Below are positions 17,071-25,832 of a stretch of 64,000 nucleotides of DNA, piece by piece. The translations under genes and the position numbers were made by a program. The notes beneath the pieces were generated by a model. The model searched no databases. It worked only from the letters and a program-made list of their open reading frames with translations, and was not told where the DNA came from. Source of the DNA: JBBDLF01 sp040879025 (GTDB lineage: Bacteria; Pseudomonadota; Gammaproteobacteria; Pseudomonadales; Pseudohongiellaceae); NCBI GenBank assembly GCA_040879025.1, contig JBBDLF010000039.1:124001-188000 (forward strand), in the 5' to 3' direction. Each line of letters starts with the position of its first letter. Position 1 is the first letter of the stretch.

Positions 17071-17991
17071 GTGAACGACATCGACTCCCGCCGTTATCTC
17101 TCCCCACGCTACTGGCCTGTGCGGGTGGGACTATTCTGCATGTGGGCGATCGCTCGTCTGCCTTTTCGCCTGCAAATAAAAATTGGCCAACTGCTGGGCC
17201 TGTTGTTTTATGCGTTCGGGAGTAAACGACGTCATATCGGAGAGGTCAATCTCAAACTCTGTTTTCCGGAGTTGAGTGACAGCGAGCGCCGGGGACTGCT
17301 GCGCGAGACCTTTCTCGCCAACGGCATCGGACTGGTCGAAGTTGGCCTGGCCTGGTACCGCGATCCTGAAGATTTTCGGCGGCGGGTCTCTGTCCACGGG
17401 CTTGAGTATCTCAGGCAGGCCAAGGCTCAGGGACGAGGCGTGCTTCTGGTCGGAGCGCATTTCTCAACACTGGAGTGGGGCGGAATTCTGTTCACACTGT
17501 TCGACGACATGGATGCCACCTATCGTCCCCACAAGAATCCTTTATTCAATCAGGCCATGGTTCGGGCTCGCCGTCGCCGGTTGCTTAATGTGATTGCCCG
17601 CAAGGATGTTCGCGGGGCACTGCGCAGTCTCAAGCAGGGACACATACTCTGGTATGCTCCGGATCAGGATTATGGCCCTAAACACTCGGTCTTCGTGGAG
17701 TTTTTTGGCGTCACCGCGGCCACTATCACCGCAACCAGCCGATTCGCGGCGTATAACAATTCACCTGTGGTACTCTTCAGTCATTATCGAAATGCCGACA
17801 ACTCAGGGTATGATCTCCATTTCAGCGCGCCGCTGGTGAATTATCCCAGCGGTGACGAAACAGCGGATGCGGCCCGCATCAACACCCTGATAGAACAAGC
17901 GGTGAGAAAGCATCCGGAACAGTACCTGTGGTTGCACAGGCGCTTCAAGACCCAGGCGGCCGGCAAGGCCGCCCGTCCTTACAAGGCATGA
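17071..17991 (+). CDS. lpxL: Lipid A lauroyl-type acyltransferase (LpxL/HtrB family)
   Basis: This 306-residue membrane-associated acyltransferase is expected to add a secondary acyl chain from acyl-ACP to Kdo2-lipid IVA. The catalytic His-x4-Glu motif is intact in GAHFSTLEWGG, and the family sequences RHIGEVNLKLCFPELSDSER, YRPHKNPLFN and WYAPDQDYGPKHSVFVEFFG are clear. Length is the usual about 305. Its stop overlaps the next start as ATGA, so it is translationally coupled to the membrane glycosyltransferase. Which lipid A position it acylates cannot be told from sequence. Confidence 0.93.
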   Translation: MNDIDSRRYLSPRYWPVRVGLFCMWAIARLPFRLQIKIGQLLGLLFYAFGSKRRHIGEVNLKLCFPELSDSERRGLLRETFLANGIGLVEVGLAWYRDPEDFRRRVSVHGLEYLRQAKAQGRGVLLVGAHFSTLEWGGILFTLFDDMDATYRPHKNPLFNQAMVRARRRRLLNVIARKDVRGALRSLKQGHILWYAPDQDYGPKHSVFVEFFGVTAATITATSRFAAYNNSPVVLFSHYRNADNSGYDLHFSAPLVNYPSGDETADAARINTLIEQAVRKHPEQYLWLHRRFKTQAAGKAARPYKA

Positions 17992-19508
17992 AAATCGTGG
18001 ACAAGTTCGACTGGCGCGATGTGGATATTCGGTACTTTGCTGTCGCAGCCAGCCTGCTGATCTCGGTTTATCGCCTGCTGGTTTCAGATGCGCCCAACGA
18101 CGATGCGTTTACCTATGTTCGAACCGCGGAAATTTATCTCTCCAATGGTCTCACGGCGGCACTCGAACATTATAGCTGGGCGACTTATTCGATTGTCATC
18201 GCGACGCTACACCAACTGCTGAATATAGAACTACTGCTTGCCGGCCGACTGCTCAATGCCGCTTTTTATGTTCTGCTGGTGTTCGGCTTTATCAGTATCG
18301 TGCGGGAGTTCACTGATGAGCGGCGGGTATTGATATTCGCCGCCTTGACTGTGCTGCTGTATCCCCAGCTCAATGAGTATCGAGACCTCGTTTTGCGGGA
18401 TATCGGGTTCTGGTCCCTGGCCCTGCTGGCGCTATGGCAGTTCGTGAAGTACAGCAGCAATGGGCGGCTACAACAAGCGGCGCTTTTCTGTCTGGCATTG
18501 CTGGCCGCCGCAACATTGCGCGCTGAAGCAGTCTTGTATCTGCTATTGCTTCCTTTCAGTCTGTTACTCGATACCCGTTATCCATTCACCTCGCGTCGAC
18601 GCCGGTTCGGGAAGATTTTCGGGTTGGCGGTCCTGGCGCTTGCCGTGGCTTTTTCCGCCACGTTGATTGCCGGATATAATCTGTTCACGCTGTTGCAACA
18701 GTTTGCCTCGGTCTACCTGCCGTTTTTCAGCGCGGCGGTAAATCCCGATCCAGCCACCGCCTCAGCCATGAGCCAGGTGCTTTTCAACGAACATGCGGCC
18801 AATTACTCGGAAGAATACCTGACCCTGTTTGTACTCGCCGGTCTCACCGCGATATTGATTGCCAACAGTCTGCCGGCCATTGGCGCGGCATTTATTATTG
18901 TGCTGGTGTACGGCTGGTACAGAAAACTGTTGCAACTGCCTCGGATGCTGACTCTGCCGTTGTTGTCTGTTGTACTGATAAATTCCGCGATGGTACTCAC
19001 TTTTGTCCTTATTACGCGGTACATGTCGAGCCGCTATATGGTGATGCTGGGGCTTGCACTGGCACTACTGGTACCGTTCATCCTGCATCGGGCTCTGGAT
19101 CGGGCCGAGAGGTCGGGAAACAAAACGGTCGCTGTCCGCATGATAGCCCTCATGTGGCTGTACTGCGGCGTCGATGCCTATATCAGCTTTGGTGAGAACA
19201 AGTCTTATTTACAGGATGCGGTCGCCTGGCTGCAACTCAACACGCCGTCATCGGCAGAATTATTGACCAATAATCATAATATTGCCTACTTCAGCGGGAG
19301 AGTGGAAGATTATGACCGTGTCGAGACAGTGCTGTCGAATGAGCAGGTTCGGCAGGCTGCACCGGGGAGTTATCTGGCGCTTGAGCTCAATTTTGAAATT
19401 GAGCAGCTTCTCGCTGATCAATCGGTTTCACCCCTGCTGGAACTGGAATCGGTATTCCCTTCGCCCCCGGAGCAACGCATCGCCATCTATCGCCGGATTG
19501 AGAACTGA
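17988..19508 (+). CDS. Polytopic membrane protein, probable GT-C type glycosyltransferase
   Basis: This 506-residue protein has about ten or more hydrophobic segments and an early DDAFTYVRTAEIYL loop, like the acidic catalytic loop of GT-C enzymes (ArnT/PMT group) that use polyprenyl-linked sugars. A soluble C-terminal part follows (about 415-506). The start at 17988 overlaps the lpxL stop in an ATGA arrangement; a longer frame is open upstream but lies inside lpxL. Linkage to lpxL and the core genes suggests it modifies lipid A or core with a sugar in the periplasm; that is inference, and similarity to a specific enzyme is weak. Confidence 0.72.
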   Translation: MKIVDKFDWRDVDIRYFAVAASLLISVYRLLVSDAPNDDAFTYVRTAEIYLSNGLTAALEHYSWATYSIVIATLHQLLNIELLLAGRLLNAAFYVLLVFGFISIVREFTDERRVLIFAALTVLLYPQLNEYRDLVLRDIGFWSLALLALWQFVKYSSNGRLQQAALFCLALLAAATLRAEAVLYLLLLPFSLLLDTRYPFTSRRRRFGKIFGLAVLALAVAFSATLIAGYNLFTLLQQFASVYLPFFSAAVNPDPATASAMSQVLFNEHAANYSEEYLTLFVLAGLTAILIANSLPAIGAAFIIVLVYGWYRKLLQLPRMLTLPLLSVVLINSAMVLTFVLITRYMSSRYMVMLGLALALLVPFILHRALDRAERSGNKTVAVRMIALMWLYCGVDAYISFGENKSYLQDAVAWLQLNTPSSAELLTNNHNIAYFSGRVEDYDRVETVLSNEQVRQAAPGSYLALELNFEIEQLLADQSVSPLLELESVFPSPPEQRIAIYRRIEN

Positions 19509-19526
19509 TATCTCCCATGCGTCAGC

Positions 19527-21275
19527 CTACCAGTGTTCCGGTTCGGCTCGCTTGGTTACCAGCAGATCTTCCATTATCAAATAATTCAGATCAGAACCCA
19601 GAAACATATTGAGCGCGTCTTCCGGTGACGCGACCAGCGCCTCACCGGGACGATTCAGTGTCGTGTTGATAACCAGCGGTGTTCCGGTGATCTCATTAAA
19701 GTATTTGAGCACCTGGTAGAAGCGCGCATTGTGGTTGCGGGAAACCACCTGTACCCGGCTCGTGCCGTCCTTGTACACTACCGACGGCGTTTTCTCCCGC
19801 CACTTTTGCGCGACCGGAAAACTGATACTCATGGTTTCGGCATTATGGCCGGTCTGGATAAATTCATCGGCATATTCAGCCAGTATGCTCGGACAAAACG
19901 GACGCCAGCGTTCCCGAAACTTCACCTGCCGGTTCAATATATCGACAATTTTTTCCTGAGCGGGGTTGGCCAATATGCTGCGATTACCCAGCGCTCTTTG
20001 ACCAAACTCCATGCGGCCCTGGAACCATCCCACCAGTTCACCCTGGGCCAGTAACTCGGCGGCTCTACGGGGCGCGTTTTCCAGTTCTTCCCAAATCGGC
20101 TTGTCTCGGTGATTCCTGCACGCACTGATACATTGAGAGGTGCTGTATTTCGGGCCGAGAAAAAGGTGCTTGAGCGGCTCAACGGTCATGCCTCGCCGCC
20201 TCGCGGAATAGGCGGCAGCTCCGATGGCCGTCCCCGCGTCGCCACAGGCAGGGTGGACGATAAGTTCCTTGACCTGGGGTAACGCCAGCAGTCGCTCGTT
20301 CAGTTTGATGTTAAGTGAACTGGTACCGGTGAACACCAGGCGGCCTGTCTCGCCAAGCACACCAGAGAGATAGTGGATCACCATCGCCACGGTAATGTCT
20401 TCATACAATTTCTGAATGGCCGCCGCATAATGAACGTAGGGATCGTCCACCAGGTTTCCCTCACGCCGGGGGCCAAGAAGATCCAACAACTTCTGGCTGA
20501 AGAAATGTCCCCTGGATTTCGCCTTGTAGCGACGCAAACCGACCGTTCCAATCAATCGGGTATTCAAACTGAAATGCTTGCCGTCATAATCGGCGAGCGC
20601 AGACAGGTCGTACTTGAAAGGATCCCCGAACGGAGCCATACCCATGACCTTGTACTCGCCGTCCAGCATGTCAAAACCAAGATAGTCGGTTATCGCCGCA
20701 TACATGCCGGACAGGGAATCAGGATCATAGAACTGCTTGAGCTTGTGTATCTTGCCGTTTTCGCCATAACCCAGGAAGATAGTGGCATACTCGCCTTTCC
20801 GGTCGATGCTGAGTATCGCGGCTTTTTCCTTGCCGGCATTCATCAGGTAGCCGCTACTTGCGTGCGCCAACTGATGCTGGACAGGTTCAATCCGCACATC
20901 GTTCCAGGCAATATGCAAATTCTCCAGCAATTGTTTTAGATCGTGGAGATAACGACGATATCGCCGGTTGCCGTTGAGCAGGACATCCAGACTCCGGTCC
21001 GGCGCATACCAGTGGCGCCGGGCGTAATGCCAGCGGCCTTTGTCCAGAAGAGAGACAGGGGCGTAGGGTATCGCAATGACGTTAACGTCCTTCGCCTTGA
21101 TCTGCGCATACTGCATGCAAAAGCGAGCGGCGTGATAAGGCATCATTCCCTTGGCATGTTTGCGCCTGACAAGGCGCTCCTCCTCAACAGCGGCAACCAA
21201 CTCGCCGTCGATAAATATTGCCGCGGCGGAATCGTAGCCGATCGCCCCGGCGAGTCCGAGCGTTATCAAAGCCAT
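19527..21275 (-). CDS. Carbamoyltransferase (NodU/CmcH family) of the LPS core cluster
   Basis: This 582-residue enzyme belongs to the NodU/CmcH/TobZ family, which transfers a carbamoyl group from carbamoyl phosphate to a hydroxyl via a carbamoyl-adenylate. The N-terminal metal-binding Kae1-like domain starts LGLAGAIGYDSAAAIFIDG and contains AVEEERLVRRKHAKGMMP; the C-terminal YrdC-like domain contains GWFQGRMEFGQRALGNRSIL. In Pseudomonas aeruginosa a similar gene in the same cluster is linked to carbamoylation of an inner-core heptose. Here it follows the double-kinase gene by 25 bp, so the same target is likely. Confidence 0.9.
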   Translation of the reverse strand: MALITLGLAGAIGYDSAAAIFIDGELVAAVEEERLVRRKHAKGMMPYHAARFCMQYAQIKAKDVNVIAIPYAPVSLLDKGRWHYARRHWYAPDRSLDVLLNGNRRYRRYLHDLKQLLENLHIAWNDVRIEPVQHQLAHASSGYLMNAGKEKAAILSIDRKGEYATIFLGYGENGKIHKLKQFYDPDSLSGMYAAITDYLGFDMLDGEYKVMGMAPFGDPFKYDLSALADYDGKHFSLNTRLIGTVGLRRYKAKSRGHFFSQKLLDLLGPRREGNLVDDPYVHYAAAIQKLYEDITVAMVIHYLSGVLGETGRLVFTGTSSLNIKLNERLLALPQVKELIVHPACGDAGTAIGAAAYSARRRGMTVEPLKHLFLGPKYSTSQCISACRNHRDKPIWEELENAPRRAAELLAQGELVGWFQGRMEFGQRALGNRSILANPAQEKIVDILNRQVKFRERWRPFCPSILAEYADEFIQTGHNAETMSISFPVAQKWREKTPSVVYKDGTSRVQVVSRNHNARFYQVLKYFNEITGTPLVINTTLNRPGEALVASPEDALNMFLGSDLNYLIMEDLLVTKRAEPEHW

Positions 21276-21300
21276 TACGTAAATTCGTCCATAGAGGTTC

Positions 21301-22791
21301 TCATCGGAAATTCATCATCCTGTCAACCAGAGTCCTGGCCGCTTTCTCAATTTCGACAAACCCGGACCAGTTCTTCAGCCAACGCGACAGATCCTTGCGG
21401 AAGTGTCGCTTGAAGGCGCCATCGCTACGGTAAATACGCATCGCATCCAGATCCAGAACGTACAGGCAATCATTTGCATAGAGAAAATTCGACGCCTTCA
21501 TATCTCCGTGGGAGATGCGGTAATGCTTCATAACCTGAAACAGTCTCTCGAAGTGTTTCAGTATCGCCTCTCGGTGTTCAACGCCTGATTGACGCAGCAC
21601 TGTAATGACGTCGGGTGCATTGATATATTCGCTGACATAGTAAGCTCTGCCACCAAAAATGCCGAGTCGGCGATGTTCCATCATCATCAGGGGCTCCGGT
21701 GTCTCGATACCAAGCATCAGCAACATGTGCGCCGACTGCCAGGAGCGGCGTGCACGGCTGGTTGTAAACAGACGCTTAAGGCCATGACCCGGGTTCTTGA
21801 TGTTATACCGTTTGATTATGCGGTCCTTGTTATCCAGGTGTACCAGTGCCACAGTCGATGAATTGCCTGCCTTGATTACCTTTCCCTGGCCCATGATCCG
21901 GTCCGGGTCTCGCGCGAGATCCATTCTGCATTCAGGTGAAACTGTCCGGCTCCAGACCATAACGCAGCTGCGGCCCGCCCTTGCCTCATGCTCCGTTGTG
22001 GAACGCAACAGTTTCCTTTGGTAACTGCGAATTCGTAACCGGCGCTCCTGAACCACCAGCGCAAGGAAGTCGGTCAGAGCAAATCCGTTAGACTCTTTTG
22101 AGCGGCGGCTGCGATAATAATCGAATGACGCCGCCGCATTCGCATCATTGCTCACCGGAAATTGAGCGATAAATCTGGCGAAGTTCGACATGCATTGCAA
22201 TATCCTCGTCCGTGCATCGTTTCCTGTCGCTTTCACCGCCGCTGCATCAAGCAGATACACTTCGCCGCTGTTGAGGAGAAAATTATCCGGATGCATGTCG
22301 CTCTGCATAAGTCCTCGATCGTGGCACAGAGCAATGACGTCGATTACGGAGTGCAACAATTTCATACGCTCGGCATCTTCCTCCAGATCCTTCCAGATAG
22401 TATTGATGCTTTTGCCTTCTTCCAGATACTCGTAAAGCAGCAGGCCGCCATCGCCGCTTGCCAGATATAGCTGGTCCACCAGTCGGGGCGTCAGAATACC
22501 GGCTTCGGTGATCAGTTGGTGTCCCTTCAACTCCCGCTTCACATGGCGGCGCCAATGCCGCGGATTATAGAACAGTTTGACCAGTACCGCGGTGTTCCGC
22601 CAGTCGCTCCGCCCCGCAAGGCGCGTGCCCGGCAATACCCGAAACAGCGCGTCCAGTTTCAACCGGTTCGAAGACGGATCATGCCCGCCCGTTACCTGCA
22701 ACTCCAGCGGAAGCCGAATTTGCCTGCCAACAGCGGCCAGGGTCCTGCCCGTGGGTTGACCCATGTGCTCTGTGGTATTCAGGTGTCGCAT
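21301..22791 (-). CDS. Double Kdo/WaaP-type kinase domain protein of LPS core
   Basis: This 496-residue protein contains two successive small-kinase domains of the lipopolysaccharide kinase (Kdo/WaaP) family. Catalytic loops are LMQSDMHPDNFLL in the first half with a DAAAVK metal-site segment, and ISHGDMKASNFLY in the second half with LDLDAMR. The second copy looks the more canonical. It overlaps the waaP stop by 13 bp and precedes the carbamoyltransferase, an order matching the WapQ-like kinase genes of pseudomonads as I recall them. It likely phosphorylates inner-core heptose; which domain acts on which position is unknown. Confidence 0.85.
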   Translation of the reverse strand: MRHLNTTEHMGQPTGRTLAAVGRQIRLPLELQVTGGHDPSSNRLKLDALFRVLPGTRLAGRSDWRNTAVLVKLFYNPRHWRRHVKRELKGHQLITEAGILTPRLVDQLYLASGDGGLLLYEYLEEGKSINTIWKDLEEDAERMKLLHSVIDVIALCHDRGLMQSDMHPDNFLLNSGEVYLLDAAAVKATGNDARTRILQCMSNFARFIAQFPVSNDANAAASFDYYRSRRSKESNGFALTDFLALVVQERRLRIRSYQRKLLRSTTEHEARAGRSCVMVWSRTVSPECRMDLARDPDRIMGQGKVIKAGNSSTVALVHLDNKDRIIKRYNIKNPGHGLKRLFTTSRARRSWQSAHMLLMLGIETPEPLMMMEHRRLGIFGGRAYYVSEYINAPDVITVLRQSGVEHREAILKHFERLFQVMKHYRISHGDMKASNFLYANDCLYVLDLDAMRIYRSDGAFKRHFRKDLSRWLKNWSGFVEIEKAARTLVDRMMNFR

Positions 22792-23591
22792 TTCTGCTGC
22801 TGTTGATACAAGGCAGCGGCACGCGCCTGCACCCTGGCCCAGAATGAAGCGCGCGCGGTTAAAGCCTGGCGCGGTGGTTTGCTTTCATAGCGTGAAATGA
22901 ATCGCAGCCGATCGGTTCTGGTCAGCCCGATATCCATTGTCGAAAAATACAGCCCGGACACATCCTTGATCACCCAGCGTCGGGTCAGACGCTTCTTGAT
23001 CAGTGCCCGGTGCAAATCGATCAGTGACAGTTTGATGTTGCTGTAGTCCTTATCAAGCGAGCTCTGCAGGGAGTTCCGGTGCAGCAGAAAATGACAAATA
23101 TAAAAATCCCGGTGACATATTCCATTGTGGTGCAGCGTGCGAGCCACGTCAGCGACCCGGTTTATCAATGCCTTCTTCAGTGCGAAATCGGGACGCTGCG
23201 AAGGCCATGCAGCGCAAAAATCCTCCAAACTGACAGTCCCTTTCAGTGCTTCTGTGATAATGAAGGATTGCCGGTTGGCGGGGTTCAGGCCCCGACTGCC
23301 GAACGCCACAGGATGCATGGAATCCACGCCCAGTTCCCGCAGCCGTTGCAGTGCCAACCACTCGTTTCCCGCGCCCAGAATCGGCAAACGTCCCTGTGTG
23401 AGATTCTTCAGAATTTCCCCCCAGCCCACGCCGGTATGGAGTTTGACGAAATAGCTTTTGTTATTCAGTGCAAATTGCATTGTCTTTCTTCCCCGCGCCT
23501 GCCGGTAAACGGTTCCCTGCATCGCCTGCAGCATCAGATACGGGTCGGCTCCTTTCCAGCCGTCCTTGAATTCCTCACTGAGATACAGCAT
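22779..23591 (-). CDS. waaP: LPS core heptose(I) kinase
   Basis: This 270-residue kinase phosphorylates heptose I of the LPS inner core, a modification important for outer-membrane barrier function. It aligns along its length with E. coli WaaP: KTMQFALNNKSYFVKLH, ILKNLTQGRLPILGAGNEW, SFIITEALKGTVSLEDFC, catalytic loop GICHRDFYICHFLLH and metal site LIDLHRA. The ATG at 23591 gives the family N-terminus and follows a GAGG; an upstream start would overlap waaG by 53 bp. With this start the overlap is 17 bp. Confidence 0.95.
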   Translation of the reverse strand: MLYLSEEFKDGWKGADPYLMLQAMQGTVYRQARGRKTMQFALNNKSYFVKLHTGVGWGEILKNLTQGRLPILGAGNEWLALQRLRELGVDSMHPVAFGSRGLNPANRQSFIITEALKGTVSLEDFCAAWPSQRPDFALKKALINRVADVARTLHHNGICHRDFYICHFLLHRNSLQSSLDKDYSNIKLSLIDLHRALIKKRLTRRWVIKDVSGLYFSTMDIGLTRTDRLRFISRYESKPPRQALTARASFWARVQARAAALYQQQQKCDT

Positions 23592-24735
23592 GTTCCCGAC
23601 CTCTGGTATCGGCAGGTTCACTGGCAAATTTTTCTATGAGATCCATCGCAGACTTTGGTAATGAATACAGATCCTCCCTTTTGCCGTAAGCAATGCCATT
23701 GGCGGACCATTTTGGGCGCTCGGAAGAAGTCAGCATTTGCAGCAACCGCCTGTTCAAATCCTCCTGACTGAAGGGTTCATTACAGACCTCCCCCGCACCG
23801 GCGTTTATTATATGCTCGGCATATCCACAGCTTGCGGTAGTCAGTACCGGAAGTCCGGCAATGACGGCCTCAAGCAGAACATACCCCGCGCTTTCACTAT
23901 AGGCTGGGTGCAGCAGCAGATCGGCTCCGAACATAAACCTGGGAATATCATCCCGCCCCGGGAGAATTGTTATGGCGTCGCCTATGCCGAGCTTTCGCGC
24001 CAAACGGAGATACGGACCCGGCTTATCCTGACCAATCAGTATATAGCAGACACGTTCCCTGATTTCATCCGGCAGCGCGGCGCAGGCGCGTAGTGAGCGG
24101 TCGACGCCCTTCACCCTGAAGCCGGAACCGACCTGTAGTATCAGCAATTTTTTCGGCTCAAGACCGAGTCGCTTGCGCAATTCCTGCCGCAGGTCAGGAG
24201 CGTGGGCAGTCGCCTTCCGGTCCGGGTCGATACCGGGTGGTACCGGATACAGCCGGTCGGCCGATTCCGGGTAAAACCTGATGAATGATCGCTGCTGCAT
24301 CCGGGAAAGCAGCAAAACGCGAGTGTTGCTTCCATCTCTGAAAACAGCGCGCTCATAATCAATGAAATGGCGGAATCGAAGCGAAAAACGGTAATAGAAT
24401 CCGCGCTGGGTCAGCGCTTTCTCCGCGAAACAGGGATCGGCGGCAAAATAGATATCAAGGCCGGGCATCTTGTTGAATCCGACCACCGCATCGACGGTAG
24501 TCCGCTCGAGATCTTTCATCACCCAGTGGGTAAATTTTTTGTACAGTCTGGTACGGTTGAACGCACGAACGGGAACCAGGGTGATATTGGCATTTTCTAT
24601 ACGCGGGCCCTGCCACCGGTGGGTATAAATTCTCACCTCATGCCCACGCGCTATACACTCGCTTACGATCCGGTGAAAATCCCGTTGCTGTCCGCCGTAG
24701 GGAAAATAGGAGTAGATAAGAAAACAGAATGTCAT
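23575..24735 (-). CDS. waaG: LPS core glycosyltransferase (UDP-glucose:heptosyl type)
   Basis: This 386-residue GT-B (GT4) enzyme adds the first outer-core hexose to heptose II. Similarity to E. coli WaaG covers the whole length: YSYFPYGGQQRDFHRIV, VVGFNKMPGLDIYFAADPC, LLLSRMQQRSFIRFYP, LILQVGSGFRVKGVDRS and the donor-binding HPAYSESAGYVLLEAVIAGLPV. In pseudomonads the homologue transfers galactosamine, so the sugar is not certain. It lies in the waaF-waaC-waaG-waaP run with short gaps or overlaps. Confidence 0.95.
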   Translation of the reverse strand: MTFCFLIYSYFPYGGQQRDFHRIVSECIARGHEVRIYTHRWQGPRIENANITLVPVRAFNRTRLYKKFTHWVMKDLERTTVDAVVGFNKMPGLDIYFAADPCFAEKALTQRGFYYRFSLRFRHFIDYERAVFRDGSNTRVLLLSRMQQRSFIRFYPESADRLYPVPPGIDPDRKATAHAPDLRQELRKRLGLEPKKLLILQVGSGFRVKGVDRSLRACAALPDEIRERVCYILIGQDKPGPYLRLARKLGIGDAITILPGRDDIPRFMFGADLLLHPAYSESAGYVLLEAVIAGLPVLTTASCGYAEHIINAGAGEVCNEPFSQEDLNRRLLQMLTSSERPKWSANGIAYGKREDLYSLPKSAMDLIEKFASEPADTRGREHAVSQ

Positions 24736-24748
24736 CGTGTCGGTTGCC

Positions 24749-25813
24749 TCATGGTACCTTGTGTGCTATCAGTTCGTTGAATTTCCGCCAAACCAGTTCC
24801 GGTTTATGGGAGAAGAAACACGGCGGGATGACAGGAAAGGATTCGCCCTGGAACGAATCTGAAATTTCGGGGCCGGTATAGGTACAGGTTTTCTTCACGC
24901 ACGGTGCGCAGCTGAGATCGGATCGCAGATGCAGCTGTCGGCTGCCGAAAGTTCCGGACAGGCCTGGGTCCGTCGGACCATAAAGCGACAGAGCGGGCAC
25001 CGACAGGGCGGAGGCGAGATGCCCAAGCCCGGTGTCCACGGCGATGACTCCGCGGGAACGGGTTATATGTTGCGCCAGCCCCGTCAATGATTGTTTTTCC
25101 AGCACCGTCACCTGTGGATTGTCGGCGGCGATATAACAGGCTCGCGCCTTCTCTGCTTCGTTACCCCAGGGAAGCAATACTTCAAATCCATCTTCAGTCG
25201 CTATATGGGCGAGGTGGCGCCAGTATTTTTCCGGCCAATGTTTGGTTTCCCATGTGGTGCCATGCATGAATACGAGAGTATTGCGCCGCGTTTGACCGTC
25301 ATCGCAGATGCGGTTACGATCTATACCGTAGTCTACGATGCTGTCGTCATAGCGGTAGCGCAAGGCTCGTGAAAACAATTCCCGCAACCGTTGAACCGCA
25401 TGCTGTGTCCAGGGAACCGAATATACCTTGTTATAGAATAAGGTTGCCAGCGGCTCCCGGATAGTGCTGTTGCTCAGTCCGACGGTCAACCCTCGGGAAA
25501 GTCTTGAAACCATACCGCTTTTAATCAATCCCTGTGCGTCGATTACCAGATCGTAGTGGGTTTCCTGAAGATTCTTCCGAAAGTTGGAGAATTCCTCGCC
25601 AAAAAGAGAGCTGACAGGGTTCTTGCGCCAGCGCCGCAACGAAATGGGGATTATCTTGTCCACTGCGCTGTGCCAGCCCGGAATTTCGGCAAAATTCTCT
25701 TCCACCACCCAGTCAAACACCAGATCGCGATGAGCGCGGCGGGCGTCCGTCACAGCCGGCAAGGTATGGATGACGTCGCCAAGAGAGGATACTTTAACTA
25801 TCAATACGCGCAA
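24749..25813 (-). CDS. waaC: LPS heptosyltransferase I
   Basis: This GT9 enzyme transfers the first L-glycero-D-manno-heptose from ADP-heptose to Kdo2-lipid A. The N-terminus LRVLIVKVSSLGDVIHTLPAVTDA and FDWVVEENFAEIPGWH match WaaC, and the ADP-heptose site VIAVDTGLGHLASAL is present. A TTG at 25813, preceded by GGGAG, places the start at the family position and 19 bp after the waaF stop; an alternative ATG at 25849 would add 12 residues and overlap waaF. At 354 residues it is somewhat longer than the E. coli enzyme because of a C-terminal extension (SCAPCVKKTCTYTGPEIS and beyond). Confidence 0.94.
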   Translation of the reverse strand: MRVLIVKVSSLGDVIHTLPAVTDARRAHRDLVFDWVVEENFAEIPGWHSAVDKIIPISLRRWRKNPVSSLFGEEFSNFRKNLQETHYDLVIDAQGLIKSGMVSRLSRGLTVGLSNSTIREPLATLFYNKVYSVPWTQHAVQRLRELFSRALRYRYDDSIVDYGIDRNRICDDGQTRRNTLVFMHGTTWETKHWPEKYWRHLAHIATEDGFEVLLPWGNEAEKARACYIAADNPQVTVLEKQSLTGLAQHITRSRGVIAVDTGLGHLASALSVPALSLYGPTDPGLSGTFGSRQLHLRSDLSCAPCVKKTCTYTGPEISDSFQGESFPVIPPCFFSHKPELVWRKFNELIAHKVP

Positions 25814-25832
25814 AGGGTTTGCTCTCCCGGGT

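Noticed and set aside
16865..17107. 80-codon minus-strand frame between hldE and lpxL
   Set aside because: It overlaps the lpxL start, has no ribosome-binding site I would trust and matches no family.
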